From Acetobacter thailandicus (GTDB lineage: Bacteria > Pseudomonadota > Alphaproteobacteria > Acetobacterales > Acetobacteraceae), in NCBI RefSeq assembly GCF_011516655.1, contig NZ_WOSV01000002.1, forward strand, positions 454,393-518,392: a stretch of DNA of 64,000 nt, given 5' to 3'. The first letter of the stretch is position 1. Every line of letters starts with the position of its first letter. The notes beneath the pieces were generated by a model that did not search any database, was not told where the DNA came from, and worked only from the letters and a program-made list of their open reading frames with translations. Position numbers and translations under genes: made by a program. Positions 45,627 through 53,463 of this stretch are shown piece after piece.

Positions 45627-46203
45627 TTGTGCTGCCTAACTCTTTAAGATCAGCATAACGGTCACCGATACGATGATGCGGACGACCACCAATTGAAGCG
45701 CCAAGGGCGACAACGATCTCGTCAGGTGCCGGGCTGTCGTTAATAGCAAACTGAAGGGTCAGATAATGTGAGCGGCGGCCCTCATCAGCTTTATCCATCA
45801 GCGGAATAGAAATAGGGGCATTTGGCCCGCCACGTGTGTTGGTAAAGGCCAGGTATGACTTAGCACCAACAGCTGTGCGGAAATGATTGCCAAATCGTAA
45901 CGTATGGATCAAAGCAGAAGCATGTTCAACTTCACCGGCAGTGCCTACAATGGCTGCTTTGCCATATGCCTCAACCGCATCACCACTGCCTGCCATAGCA
46001 ATGATCTCAGCAGTCAGCAGCTTGCCAAGCTCAGGGGCAATGGCATGAATTTCAGGTTTAAGGTCTTCAACATAACCACGGCCATGCCATGGGTTGGTCA
46101 GCACTGCAGCCGCACCGAACATCTGCAGTGGCTTTGGGGCAGAACGCCCGCCTTCGATAAAGGTCGTCTCTGAATAACGAACCACTTTGCGTAATGACAG
46201 CAT
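45619..46203 (-). CDS. DUF1185 (amino-acid-synthesis family, PF06684) protein
   Basis: A 194-residue protein of the DUF1185 family, whose solved member has a chorismate-mutase/RidA-like fold. Characteristic parts are LRKVVRYSETTFIEGG (about 4-19), TNPWHGRGYVEDLKPE (about 35-50) and the C-terminal GGRPHHRIGDRYADLKELG. The start at 46203 has a GGGGAG ribosome site; an upstream ATG at 46236 is not needed. It is the first gene of the minus-strand catabolic operon, divergent from the GntR regulator. A role like that of RutC, or in handling a reactive enamine/imine intermediate, is possible but not shown. Confidence 0.9.
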   Translation of the reverse strand: MLSLRKVVRYSETTFIEGGRSAPKPLQMFGAAAVLTNPWHGRGYVEDLKPEIHAIAPELGKLLTAEIIAMAGSGDAVEAYGKAAIVGTAGEVEHASALIHTLRFGNHFRTAVGAKSYLAFTNTRGGPNAPISIPLMDKADEGRRSHYLTLQFAINDSPAPDEIVVALGASIGGRPHHRIGDRYADLKELGSTNG

Positions 46204-46262
46204 TATCGCACTCCCCTGTGTTTTGATGACTGGCACCAGAATTCGTTACTGGTTCACAATAA

Positions 46263-46276
46263 TATGGTATACCATA
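46263..46276. promoter_or_regulatory. Perfect palindromic operator for the GntR regulator
   Basis: TATGGTATACCATA is a 14-bp perfect palindrome in the 181-bp region between the divergent DUF1185 and GntR genes. It has the T-G-G-T-A-T-A-C-C-A core typical of FCD-type GntR (FadR subfamily) operators. It probably controls both directions. No second copy was noticed upstream of the mgs or sox operons. Confidence 0.75.
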
Positions 46277-46384
46277 GTATCGACGATAAAAAAGCAACCT
46301 TCTTTGAGATATATTCGACTAAAATTTAGGAAAGCTGATAAATCACATAATCAACAGATTTATTTATGCTTTTCATAAGTAAAT

Positions 46385-47146
46385 ATGATAACCATGGCAC
46401 CCGAAATGAATACAGAAACAGACCTCGCATTTGCGCCTCCCCCCTTGCCTGATGAGCCATTTATCAAGCCTGTGCCTCGCATTCAGCGTACATTACGCGA
46501 GATAGCAGCCGAGCATTTGCGCGAAGCCATTCTGCGCCTTGAGCTGCGTCCGGGTGACAGGCTTGTTGAAAGAACCCTTTGCGAAAAACTCAATGTCAGC
46601 AGATCAATTATCCGAGAGGTACTGCGTGAGCTTGAGGGAGAGGGGCTGGTCAGCAAAGATAATCGTGGCCCTATTGTCAGACAGCCCACCCGTGAGGAAC
46701 TTGAACAGATTTATGAACTGCGTGCCCTGCTCGAAGGCACAGCCGCGGCACACTGCGCCAGCCGCGCCAGCACGACACAGATGAAAGAACTTTCAAAATT
46801 TCTGAAAAATATAGAAATTTCTTATAAAAAACAAAATTTCGTCTCGGTTATTGAGCAAACTGATTCTTTTTACCGGCAGATGTTTCTTGCCGCACAATGT
46901 GATGTTGCCTGGGAACTTGTGCAAAAACTCAAAGGGCGCATCAGTGTCTATCGTGCCATAACGATTGCTTCAGCCGACAGGCAGACAACGGGCCTGGCAG
47001 AAATGCATGCTATTTTAGAGGCTATTAAAAACAAAGATGCCGCAGCGGCCTCTCTCGCCTCATCCCGGCATGTGCAGAGTGCGGGGCGCATTGCCCTCTC
47101 CAGACTCGGCCCGTCTTCTCCGCTGGCAAATAAGAAAAACCCCTGA
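46385..47146 (+). CDS. GntR-family transcriptional regulator (FCD / FadR subfamily)
   Basis: A 253-residue regulator with an N-terminal winged helix-turn-helix (about 30-100, RTLREIAAEHLREAILRLEL and RSIIREVLRELEGEGLV) and a C-terminal all-helical FCD ligand domain (about 105-235, starting LEQIYELRALLEGTAAAHC). Such proteins usually repress a catabolic operon and release DNA when a carboxylic acid pathway intermediate binds. It faces the catabolic operon, with a perfect palindrome between them. ATG at 46394 is an alternative start. Confidence 0.92.
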   Translation: MITMAPEMNTETDLAFAPPPLPDEPFIKPVPRIQRTLREIAAEHLREAILRLELRPGDRLVERTLCEKLNVSRSIIREVLRELEGEGLVSKDNRGPIVRQPTREELEQIYELRALLEGTAAAHCASRASTTQMKELSKFLKNIEISYKKQNFVSVIEQTDSFYRQMFLAAQCDVAWELVQKLKGRISVYRAITIASADRQTTGLAEMHAILEAIKNKDAAAASLASSRHVQSAGRIALSRLGPSSPLANKKNP

Positions 47147-47153
47147 AAATTAC

Positions 47154-47195
47154 AAAAAAAAAGCCGCCCCTGTTGCATAAACAAACAGAGACGGC
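47154..47195 (-). terminator. Terminator of the glnT/gmaS transcript (convergent with GntR)
   Basis: On the minus strand a 12-bp stem (47195-47184 with 47174-47163, two G-U pairs) is followed by nine T. It lies 40 bp beyond the ligase stop and can also serve the convergent GntR gene, where the downstream sequence is CTTTTG. Confidence 0.85.
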
Positions 47196-47235
47196 CTTTT
47201 GTAATCTCAATAATTACGTAAACGTAACAAATAGA

Positions 47236-48552
47236 TTAGCAGTCAAGCGTTACAGCTCTCTCCCACTCAGAGAGATGGCTGCAATGTGCATCCCACTCAC
47301 CCTGTTTAAGCTGCAGGTAAGGGTCAACAACACCATCGCCAATAACACTGCGCAAACCTTTATCTGCGTCGAGTGCGCGCATCGCATCAAGCAGGTTCAG
47401 AGGCAGTTTTTTCGCGTCTTTAACCAGGTGACCTTCGGTATACATGTTGATATCGAGCGGCTCGCCGGGGTGGATCTTCTGCTCAATGCCATTCAGACCT
47501 GCTGCCAGCAAAGAAGCCTGAAGCAGATAAGGGTTAGCTGCACCATCTGGCAGACGCATTTCAAAACGACCTTTACCAGGTACGCGTACCATGTGCGTTC
47601 TGTTATCGCCCGAATAAGTGACTGAGTTAGGAGACCACGTTGCACCTGACACTGTGCGCGGTGCGTTAATACGCTTGTAGGAGTTTACAACCGGATTGAG
47701 GAACGCACACAGGGCATCCGCATGATGAATCAGGCCACCAACAAAGTGATATCCTTTGTCAGACAAACCAAGTTTGTCATTCGCATCATAACAGACGTTT
47801 GTTTTACCATCCCACAATGAAATATGGGCGTGACAGCCGCTGCCCGTCAGGTTCATAAAGGGCTTAGGCATAAAGGTTGCGCGCAGACCATGCTTTTCAG
47901 CGATGGAGCGGGCCATAAATTTAAAGAAGACATGACGGTCAGCCGTAATCAGGGCGTCGTCAAAAATCCAGTTCATTTCAAACTGGCCATTCGCGTCCTC
48001 ATGGTCGTTCTGGTAGGGCTCCCAGCCAAGGTCGAGCATGGCGTCACAAATTTCTTTAATGACCTCATAACGGCGCATCAGTGCTGAAGCATCATAACAA
48101 CACTTGGCTGCGTTATCGTGCTCGTCAGATACCGCTTTCCCGTCGGGAGTAACCAGAAAGAATTCACACTCTACGCCGGTTTTAACTGAAAAACCTGCAT
48201 CGGCAGCGCGTTTGACCATGCGTTTAAGGGTGTTACGCGGCCCCTGGTCAATATACTCGCCGTGCATTTTCAGGTCAGAAGCCAGCCAGCCTACTTCGGG
48301 CTTCCATGGCAGCTGAATAAGTGTTGAAGCATCAGGCACAGCAACGAGGTCGGGGTCAGCGGGGGAGAGCACAAAGCTCGCAGCAAACCCGGCAAAACCT
48401 GCTCCGTTTTTTTGCATACCGGCAATAGCTGCAGCCGGCACCAGCTTTGCTCTCTGCACACCCAGAAGGTCTGTATAGGAAATCAGAAAATACTTAATTC
48501 CACGCTCAGCAGCGATCGAGGCAAGATCAGGAACGGTAGTGGTCTGAGACAT
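47236..48552 (-). CDS. glnT: Type III glutamine-synthetase-like ligase (GlnT / gamma-glutamylmethylamide synthetase)
   Basis: A member of the GlnT/GmaS branch of glutamine synthetases, 438 residues from the ATG at 48552 (AGGA upstream). Typical parts are YFLISYTDLLGVQRAKLVP (about 22-40), NDHEDANGQFEMNW (about 182-195), GSGCHAHISLWDGKT and GRFEMRLPDGAANPYL. In the N-methylglutamate pathway GmaS joins methylamine to glutamate with ATP, giving gamma-glutamylmethylamide. The gene order with three glutamate-synthase-like subunits upstream (mgsABC-gmaS) fits that role. Ordinary GlnT activity with ammonia cannot be excluded by eye. A hairpin terminator lies between it and the upstream gene. Confidence 0.88.
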   Translation of the reverse strand: MSQTTTVPDLASIAAERGIKYFLISYTDLLGVQRAKLVPAAAIAGMQKNGAGFAGFAASFVLSPADPDLVAVPDASTLIQLPWKPEVGWLASDLKMHGEYIDQGPRNTLKRMVKRAADAGFSVKTGVECEFFLVTPDGKAVSDEHDNAAKCCYDASALMRRYEVIKEICDAMLDLGWEPYQNDHEDANGQFEMNWIFDDALITADRHVFFKFMARSIAEKHGLRATFMPKPFMNLTGSGCHAHISLWDGKTNVCYDANDKLGLSDKGYHFVGGLIHHADALCAFLNPVVNSYKRINAPRTVSGATWSPNSVTYSGDNRTHMVRVPGKGRFEMRLPDGAANPYLLQASLLAAGLNGIEQKIHPGEPLDINMYTEGHLVKDAKKLPLNLLDAMRALDADKGLRSVIGDGVVDPYLQLKQGEWDAHCSHLSEWERAVTLDC

Positions 48553-48584
48553 GTCTTGAATCCTGTCAGTCATAACCTGAAAAC

Positions 48585-48617
48585 AAAAAATCCCTGACGC
48601 GCATCAGCGCCAGGGAT
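48585..48617 (-). terminator. Intra-cluster terminator between glxD/mgsC and glnT/gmaS
   Basis: On the minus strand, ATCCCTG (48617-48611) pairs with CAGGGAT (48596-48590), extended by GCG/CGC, and is followed by six T. It ends the mgsABC transcript 35 bp before the glnT/gmaS ATG, so the ligase gene needs read-through or its own promoter. Confidence 0.75.
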
Positions 48618-48627
48618 ACGCTTTAAA

Positions 48628-49965
48628 TCAAAAACCGCCTTTGCCAGGGTACCAGTCGGTGCCTGCCAGTGGGATTTTGGTCATAGCGGCGGCTTCCATC
48701 GTCAGAGAGACGAGGTCTTCCGGCTCAAGGTTATGAAGGTGGCTTTTGCCACAGGCACGAGCAATGGCCTGTGCTTCCATTGTCATCACTGACAGATAGT
48801 TCGCAATACGACGCCCGCCCAGAATGGGGTCAAGACGTGCGGCAAGCTCCGGGTCCTGCGTGGTGATGCCAGCCGGGTCACGGCCTTCCTGCCAGTCGTC
48901 ATAAGCACCGGGCACTGTGCCCAGTTTTGCATATTCAGCAGCAAGATCGGGGCTCTGATCGCCAAGAGCGATAAGTGCTGCCGTGCCAATAGCAACAGCA
49001 TCAGCCCCCAGGGCCAGTGCTTTGGCCATGTCAGCACCGCTGCGGATACCACCTGAGACAATCAGCTGAACCTGACGATGCAGGCCGAGGTCCTGCAATG
49101 CCTGAACGGCTGAACGGATAGCAGAGAGAATGGGCAGGCCGACATGCTCAATAAAGACTTCCTGCGTGGCAGCCGTGCCGCCCTGCATACCGTCAAGCAC
49201 AATCACGTCTGCACCGGCTTTAACAGCCAGAGATACGTCATAATAAGGGCGGCTTGCACCAACCTTAACGTAAATCGGCTTTTCCCAGTTGGTGATTTCA
49301 CGCAGCTCTTCGATCTTGATTTCAAGATCGTCAGGGCCGGTCCAGTCAGGGTGACGGCAGGCTGAGCGCTGGTCAATACCTTCTGGCAGGTTACGCATTT
49401 TTGCAACGCGCGGAGAAATTTTCTGCCCCAGCAGCATACCGCCGCCGCCTGGTTTTGCCCCCTGCCCCACAACAACCTCAATCGCATCAGCACGACGCAG
49501 ATCATCAGGGTTCATACCATAACGTGATGGCAGATACTGATAAACCAGTGTTGAGGAATGACCACGCTCTTCAGGTGTCATACCGCCGTCACCTGTGGTG
49601 GTTGATGTGCCAACAGCACTTGCACCACGGCCCAGAGCTTCTTTTGCCTGAGCGGACAATGCGCCGAAAGACATACCCGCAATAGTGACAGGTGTTTTCA
49701 GGCGAATTGGCTTTTTGGCAAAACGCGTGCCAAGCACAACATCTGTGTCACAGCGCTCACGGTAGCCTTCAAGCGGATAACGTGAAACAGATGCACCCAG
49801 AAACAGCAGATCATCAAAATGAGGCAGCTTACGCTTTGTGCCTGCACCACGAATATCATAAATACCCGTGGCAGCAGCGCGCTGGATTTCAGAAATGGTG
49901 TTAACGTCAAACGTTGCTGAAAAGCGTGGTGCTGTGCGCGGAGGAGAGTTTTTATTCTGTGACAT
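48628..49965 (-). CDS. glxD: GlxD / N-methylglutamate synthase subunit C (FMN-binding glutamate-synthase domain)
   Basis: This is the FMN domain of a split glutamate synthase, 445 residues from the ATG at 49965 (TGAGG upstream; the frame extends to 50028 into glxC). Motifs include RLKTPVTIAGMSFGALS (about 81-97), VVGQGAKPGGGGMLLGQKIS (about 164-183) and VLDGMQGGTAATQEVFIEHV (about 254-273). As MgsC it would make N-methylglutamate with subunits A and B; as GlxD it would act in an uncharacterised glutamate-synthase-like complex. It follows glxC with 7 bp between. Confidence 0.88.
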   Translation of the reverse strand: MSQNKNSPPRTAPRFSATFDVNTISEIQRAAATGIYDIRGAGTKRKLPHFDDLLFLGASVSRYPLEGYRERCDTDVVLGTRFAKKPIRLKTPVTIAGMSFGALSAQAKEALGRGASAVGTSTTTGDGGMTPEERGHSSTLVYQYLPSRYGMNPDDLRRADAIEVVVGQGAKPGGGGMLLGQKISPRVAKMRNLPEGIDQRSACRHPDWTGPDDLEIKIEELREITNWEKPIYVKVGASRPYYDVSLAVKAGADVIVLDGMQGGTAATQEVFIEHVGLPILSAIRSAVQALQDLGLHRQVQLIVSGGIRSGADMAKALALGADAVAIGTAALIALGDQSPDLAAEYAKLGTVPGAYDDWQEGRDPAGITTQDPELAARLDPILGGRRIANYLSVMTMEAQAIARACGKSHLHNLEPEDLVSLTMEAAAMTKIPLAGTDWYPGKGGF

Positions 49966-49972
49966 TATAACC

Positions 49973-50668
49973 TCAGTAGGCTGAAGCGTTATCGACATTG
50001 AAGTTATACAGACGGCGGGCTGAGCCATAACGACGGAAGCTCTCAGCCGGATAGTCTGTAATGCCGGCTTCTTTCAGCAGGTCTTTCAGAATAGCCAGAT
50101 CTTCATCTGTCATTTTCTTTTCTTCGCAGTCTGCACCAAGGCTTTTCACTGTGCCACGCACAAACAGACGGGCTTCATACAGGCTGTCGCCCAGGGCTTC
50201 GCCCGCATCGCCACACACAACGAGATTGCCAGACTGCGCCATAAAGCCGCTCATATGCCCGACAGAACCGCGAACAACGATGCTGACACCTTTCATAGAA
50301 ATACCGCAACGTGCACCGGCATCCCCGTCAATCACCAGCAGTCCGCCCTGTGCCGTTGCACCGGCAGCCATACTGGCGTTGCCTTCAACATGCACTGAAC
50401 CGCTCATCATGTTTTCAGCAACACCCGGGCCGGCATTACCTTTAATGACAACATTAGCACGCTGGTTCATACCGGCTGCATAATAGCCAGCCTGCCCGTC
50501 AATCGTGACATCAAGCGGTGCGGTCAGACCAACTGCCAGGGAATGGCGTCCTTCAGGGTGAAGGATAGTCCATGCGCCTGTTGCATCTTCTGACTGAAGG
50601 GTTGAGTTCAGGACACGAACGGTAGAGGTGTGCAGGTCAATAACCTGTTTTTCCAGGGTCGCGCTCAT
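49973..50668 (-). CDS. glxC: GlxC / N-methylglutamate synthase subunit B (GXGXG repeat domain)
   Basis: A 231-residue right-handed beta-helix protein corresponding to the C-terminal GXGXG domain of glutamate synthase, here as a separate subunit. Glycine-rich rungs repeat about every 19-20 residues between residues 50 and 170 (for example VVIKGNAGPGVAENMMSG, VHVEGNASMAAGATAQGG). It overlaps the glutamine amidotransferase subunit gene by 4 bp. It has no catalytic residues of its own and holds the complex together in the large enzyme. Confidence 0.9.
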   Translation of the reverse strand: MSATLEKQVIDLHTSTVRVLNSTLQSEDATGAWTILHPEGRHSLAVGLTAPLDVTIDGQAGYYAAGMNQRANVVIKGNAGPGVAENMMSGSVHVEGNASMAAGATAQGGLLVIDGDAGARCGISMKGVSIVVRGSVGHMSGFMAQSGNLVVCGDAGEALGDSLYEARLFVRGTVKSLGADCEEKKMTDEDLAILKDLLKEAGITDYPAESFRRYGSARRLYNFNVDNASAY

Positions 50669-51561
50669 GCTGCATGCTCCCAGTGGTAAACGCGCTGTGG
50701 TTCAGGCTCAAAAACGGTTGCTTTTTCAATACCTGGCAGACCGGCAAAAGCACGATATTCAGAGGCAAAAGCAACGTAATCTTCTGTCTCAGCCATAACA
50801 GCAGGCTTACAGGCGACCGGGTCGCGCAGCACAGCAAAACCATCACGTGTGCCAACCACAAAAGTGTAAAAACCATCGAGGTCAGAAAGAGAAGCTGTCA
50901 GTGCTTCGTCAAGGCGTTCGCCTTTTGACAGACGCCATGAAAGATAACCGGCTGCAACTTCTGAGTCGTTTTCGGTTTCAAAGCTCAGGCCATCACGTAC
51001 CAGCTGACGACGCAGGGTGTTGTGGTTTGACAGTGAGCCATTATGCACCAGACACTGGTCAGGTCCGGTTGAGAACGGATGCGCACCAGCCGTTGTAACA
51101 GCTGATTCAGTTGCCATACGTGTGTGACCAATAGCATGAGTGCCGGTCATTTCTGAAAGACCGAAGCGTGCTGCCACATCTTCAGGCAGACCAACGCCTT
51201 TATACAGCTCAATGCTGTCACCGCTGGAGACAAACACAACACCGTGGCCAAAACCTTCAACAAAGGCGCGCACAGCTGGCTCAGCCTCGTCAGAGCAGGT
51301 GATAATGGCGTGGTCGTCACGAAAAACAAAAGTTGCTTTTTGTGAAACTGCAAGAACACCAGCCTCAAAATCCTTACGCTGGCTTTCTTCAAGGCCGCGT
51401 ACCGTAATTTTAGACTGACCATGCTGTGCACCACCATAAACAGCAAAACCTGCGCTGTCGGGGCCACGTTCTGTCATGGTTTTAAGCATCTGCGCTGTCA
51501 GAGCGCCGAGCTGAGGCTGAAGCCTGGGATTTTTAAGAAATAATCCAACAATGCCGCACAT
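50665..51561 (-). CDS. glxB: GlxB / N-methylglutamate synthase subunit A (class II glutamine amidotransferase)
   Basis: The product has 298 residues and the class II (Ntn) amidotransferase fold. Processing of Met would expose Cys2 in MCGIVGLF, the nucleophile that hydrolyses glutamine or, in the methylamine pathway, gamma-glutamylmethylamide to give methylamine. GHTRMATES and VHNGSLSNHNTLRRQL (about 185-200) are further family motifs. GGAGAAG lies just before the ATG at 51561. It is the first gene of a minus-strand operon, preceded by a candidate operator dyad. Confidence 0.92.
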   Translation of the reverse strand: MCGIVGLFLKNPRLQPQLGALTAQMLKTMTERGPDSAGFAVYGGAQHGQSKITVRGLEESQRKDFEAGVLAVSQKATFVFRDDHAIITCSDEAEPAVRAFVEGFGHGVVFVSSGDSIELYKGVGLPEDVAARFGLSEMTGTHAIGHTRMATESAVTTAGAHPFSTGPDQCLVHNGSLSNHNTLRRQLVRDGLSFETENDSEVAAGYLSWRLSKGERLDEALTASLSDLDGFYTFVVGTRDGFAVLRDPVACKPAVMAETEDYVAFASEYRAFAGLPGIEKATVFEPEPQRVYHWEHAA

Positions 51562-51632
51562 CGTACTTCTCCGCGACGAAAGGAAATGATGACCTTATAA
51601 AGCTCACCATCCTCTCCATAAGTCAACGGAAA

Positions 51633-51664
51633 AGAATATTACTTTCTTCTTAGGAAAGTATTCT
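51633..51664. promoter_or_regulatory. Inverted repeat upstream of glxB/mgsA, candidate operator
   Basis: ACTTTC (51641-51646) and GAAAGT (51654-51659) form a perfect dyad, extended by AGAAT and ATTCT outside. It lies about 75-100 bp upstream of the glxB ATG and just past the stop of the XRE-cupin regulator gene. Its symmetry suits an XRE-family dimer, but binding is inferred. Confidence 0.45.
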
Positions 51665-51685
51665 GAGGCCGGTATATGCCGCCTC

Positions 51686-52354
51686 TCACTCGTTTTCTGT
51701 GTCGCGGGGATAAATGATAATAGACAGGTAACGCATTGGTTTTTCTAATAATTCTTCAGGTCCATGTGGTGCCTGACTATCAAAAAGAAGTGTATCACCG
51801 GCTGACATGTCATATCGTTCATCTCCGTGACGGTAGATGACTCGCCCGCTCAGCATGTAAATCAGTTCGACTCCGTTATGACGGAAACTGCTATACGGCT
51901 TTGCCTCTTCGTGCAGGGTAATCATATAAGGCTCAACCACGTTTGGTCCGCCCAGCAAATGACCTAACAGCTCATATTCGTGCCCGGCTTTTGTGCCGCG
52001 CCGCTCTATCACCACACCCCGGCCTGCTTTGACAAAAGAGCAGTCACGCTGCTCCTCAAACGTTGCAAAAAGCTGACTCAGCTGCACATTCAGCGCACGG
52101 CACACAGCCTGAAGCGTTGCCAGAGAGGGTGAAATCTGCCCGTTTTCAATTTTTGACAACATACCAAGAGAAATGCCCGCAGCACTGGCCAGGTCTGCCC
52201 CTGTCAGCTCGAGCTTGCGGCGCATCAGCCTGATCTGCGCACCCAGCGATTCCTCAAGCGTCAGCTCCCGTATCGGGGCTGCGGTAGACCCTGTTTGCAG
52301 GTCTTCAGATGCTGCATCCTGCTCAGCAGCAGATACTGTGCGCGGTCCGGCCAA
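51686..52354 (-). CDS. XRE-cupin transcriptional regulator
   Basis: A 222-residue regulator with an N-terminal HTH_3 domain (about 38-95, IRLMRRKLELTGADLASAAG and SKIENGQISPSLATLQAVC) and a C-terminal cupin_2 domain (about 145-215, with PYSSFRHNGVELIYMLSGRV and AGDTLLFDSQAPHGPEEL). This PuuR-like layout commonly controls amine and amino acid catabolism. The start is TTG at 52354, chosen because GGAG lies eight bases upstream and no ATG or GTG precedes the HTH in frame. It sits directly upstream of the mgs operon on the same strand. Confidence 0.88.
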   Translation of the reverse strand: MAGPRTVSAAEQDAASEDLQTGSTAAPIRELTLEESLGAQIRLMRRKLELTGADLASAAGISLGMLSKIENGQISPSLATLQAVCRALNVQLSQLFATFEEQRDCSFVKAGRGVVIERRGTKAGHEYELLGHLLGGPNVVEPYMITLHEEAKPYSSFRHNGVELIYMLSGRVIYRHGDERYDMSAGDTLLFDSQAPHGPEELLEKPMRYLSIIIYPRDTENE

Positions 52355-52413
52355 AACACTTACTCCATATTGTATAAAAAATGCTGCATAAAACAGCAGA
52401 TTCCGCCATTTTC

Positions 52414-53382
52414 TCAGGTCAGTACAGTCATCTCATCAGCAAACGCGGCAAAACGCTGCCTTAACAGGGGCAGGCACTCCTCTTTCAGCACAGCACGCAG
52501 AGTCTCGGCAAAATCGAGCGGCAGGCGGCCAAATTCACGACGACGCGCCACAAGCGTTAACCGCCTGCGAAAGGCCCCCAGAGGCAGCGGGTGCACTGCC
52601 AGCCCCATACCAGGCTCGTAGCCTGCCTCGCTCAGGCAAAGCGGTGTCGAAATTGCCACCCCGCCATTGCGACACCCGGCCAGCACACCCTGTGGCAGAT
52701 CGAACTCCTGCCCGGCGGGCAGTTCAATACGCACACGCCGCAAAAACCGTTCAATCTCAGCACCTGAGCGCGACCGCAGGGTAAAACGAATAAACGGCAG
52801 TGATGTCAGTGTTTTTTCAAGTTCATCGCGGTTTTTTGGCGCTTTAACTGTGTCAGGGCAGACCAGAAAATAAGGCTCCTCAAACAGGGGCCAGCGCTCA
52901 AGCCCTGCGACATCCTCAAGGTCATCAACACCCAGGATAAAATCGATTTTACGCGTCAGCAGTGCTGTTGCATGAGATTCGGTCAGCCCGGCCAGCACCA
53001 CAAGATGCTCAACCCGCCCGTGCATAAAAGACGCCGTCTCCTGCATCACAGCGCGCGAGAGAGAATCGACAATACCAATACGCAGATGCGACACACGACC
53101 GCGCTGCATTTCACGCAGGCGGCCTGAAATCTGTGCCATGTCAGAAATAAGATTTTCAGCAAACTGTCGTAACACTGTGCCGGCCGCGGTCAGCGCCAGT
53201 GGTCGCACAGCGCGGTCAAACAGGACAGAGCCTATGCCGGCCTCAAGGTCAGCAATGGTTTGTGACACGGCCGGCTGCGTGATACCAAGATGGCGACCTG
53301 CCGCAGCCATACTGCCATTTTCACAAACAGCAAGAAACGCCCGAAGCGCATTAACATCGAAGGGAAGAGGTTTGATTGCCAT
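52414..53382 (-). CDS. LysR-family transcriptional regulator
   Basis: The 322-residue product has an N-terminal winged HTH (about 6-65, with NALRAFLAVCENGSMAAAGR and TQPAVSQTIADLEA) and a C-terminal periplasmic-binding-protein-like effector domain (about 90-300). It is divergent from the soxB-type gene, with 81 bp between the starts. That is the standard layout for a LysR activator controlling its neighbour. The ATG at 53382 is chosen over a longer frame to 53427 because it starts the domain normally. Confidence 0.88.
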   Translation of the reverse strand: MAIKPLPFDVNALRAFLAVCENGSMAAAGRHLGITQPAVSQTIADLEAGIGSVLFDRAVRPLALTAAGTVLRQFAENLISDMAQISGRLREMQRGRVSHLRIGIVDSLSRAVMQETASFMHGRVEHLVVLAGLTESHATALLTRKIDFILGVDDLEDVAGLERWPLFEEPYFLVCPDTVKAPKNRDELEKTLTSLPFIRFTLRSRSGAEIERFLRRVRIELPAGQEFDLPQGVLAGCRNGGVAISTPLCLSEAGYEPGMGLAVHPLPLGAFRRRLTLVARRREFGRLPLDFAETLRAVLKEECLPLLRQRFAAFADEMTVLT

Positions 53383-53392
53383 ACTCACACCA

Positions 53393-53405
53393 TAAGTAAT
53401 ATTTA
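53393..53405. promoter_or_regulatory. T-N11-A type LysR box between lysR and soxB-type genes
   Basis: TAAGTAATATTTA fits the LysR consensus T-N11-A with partial dyad symmetry. It lies in the short divergent promoter region, 11 bp from the LysR start and about 60 bp from the soxB-type ATG. Binding is inferred. Confidence 0.4.
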
Positions 53406-53463
53406 TACTATCGCCAGCTATGGCCACCTTATGCTGACCTCATTAACCGGATGAAGAGTCAAA

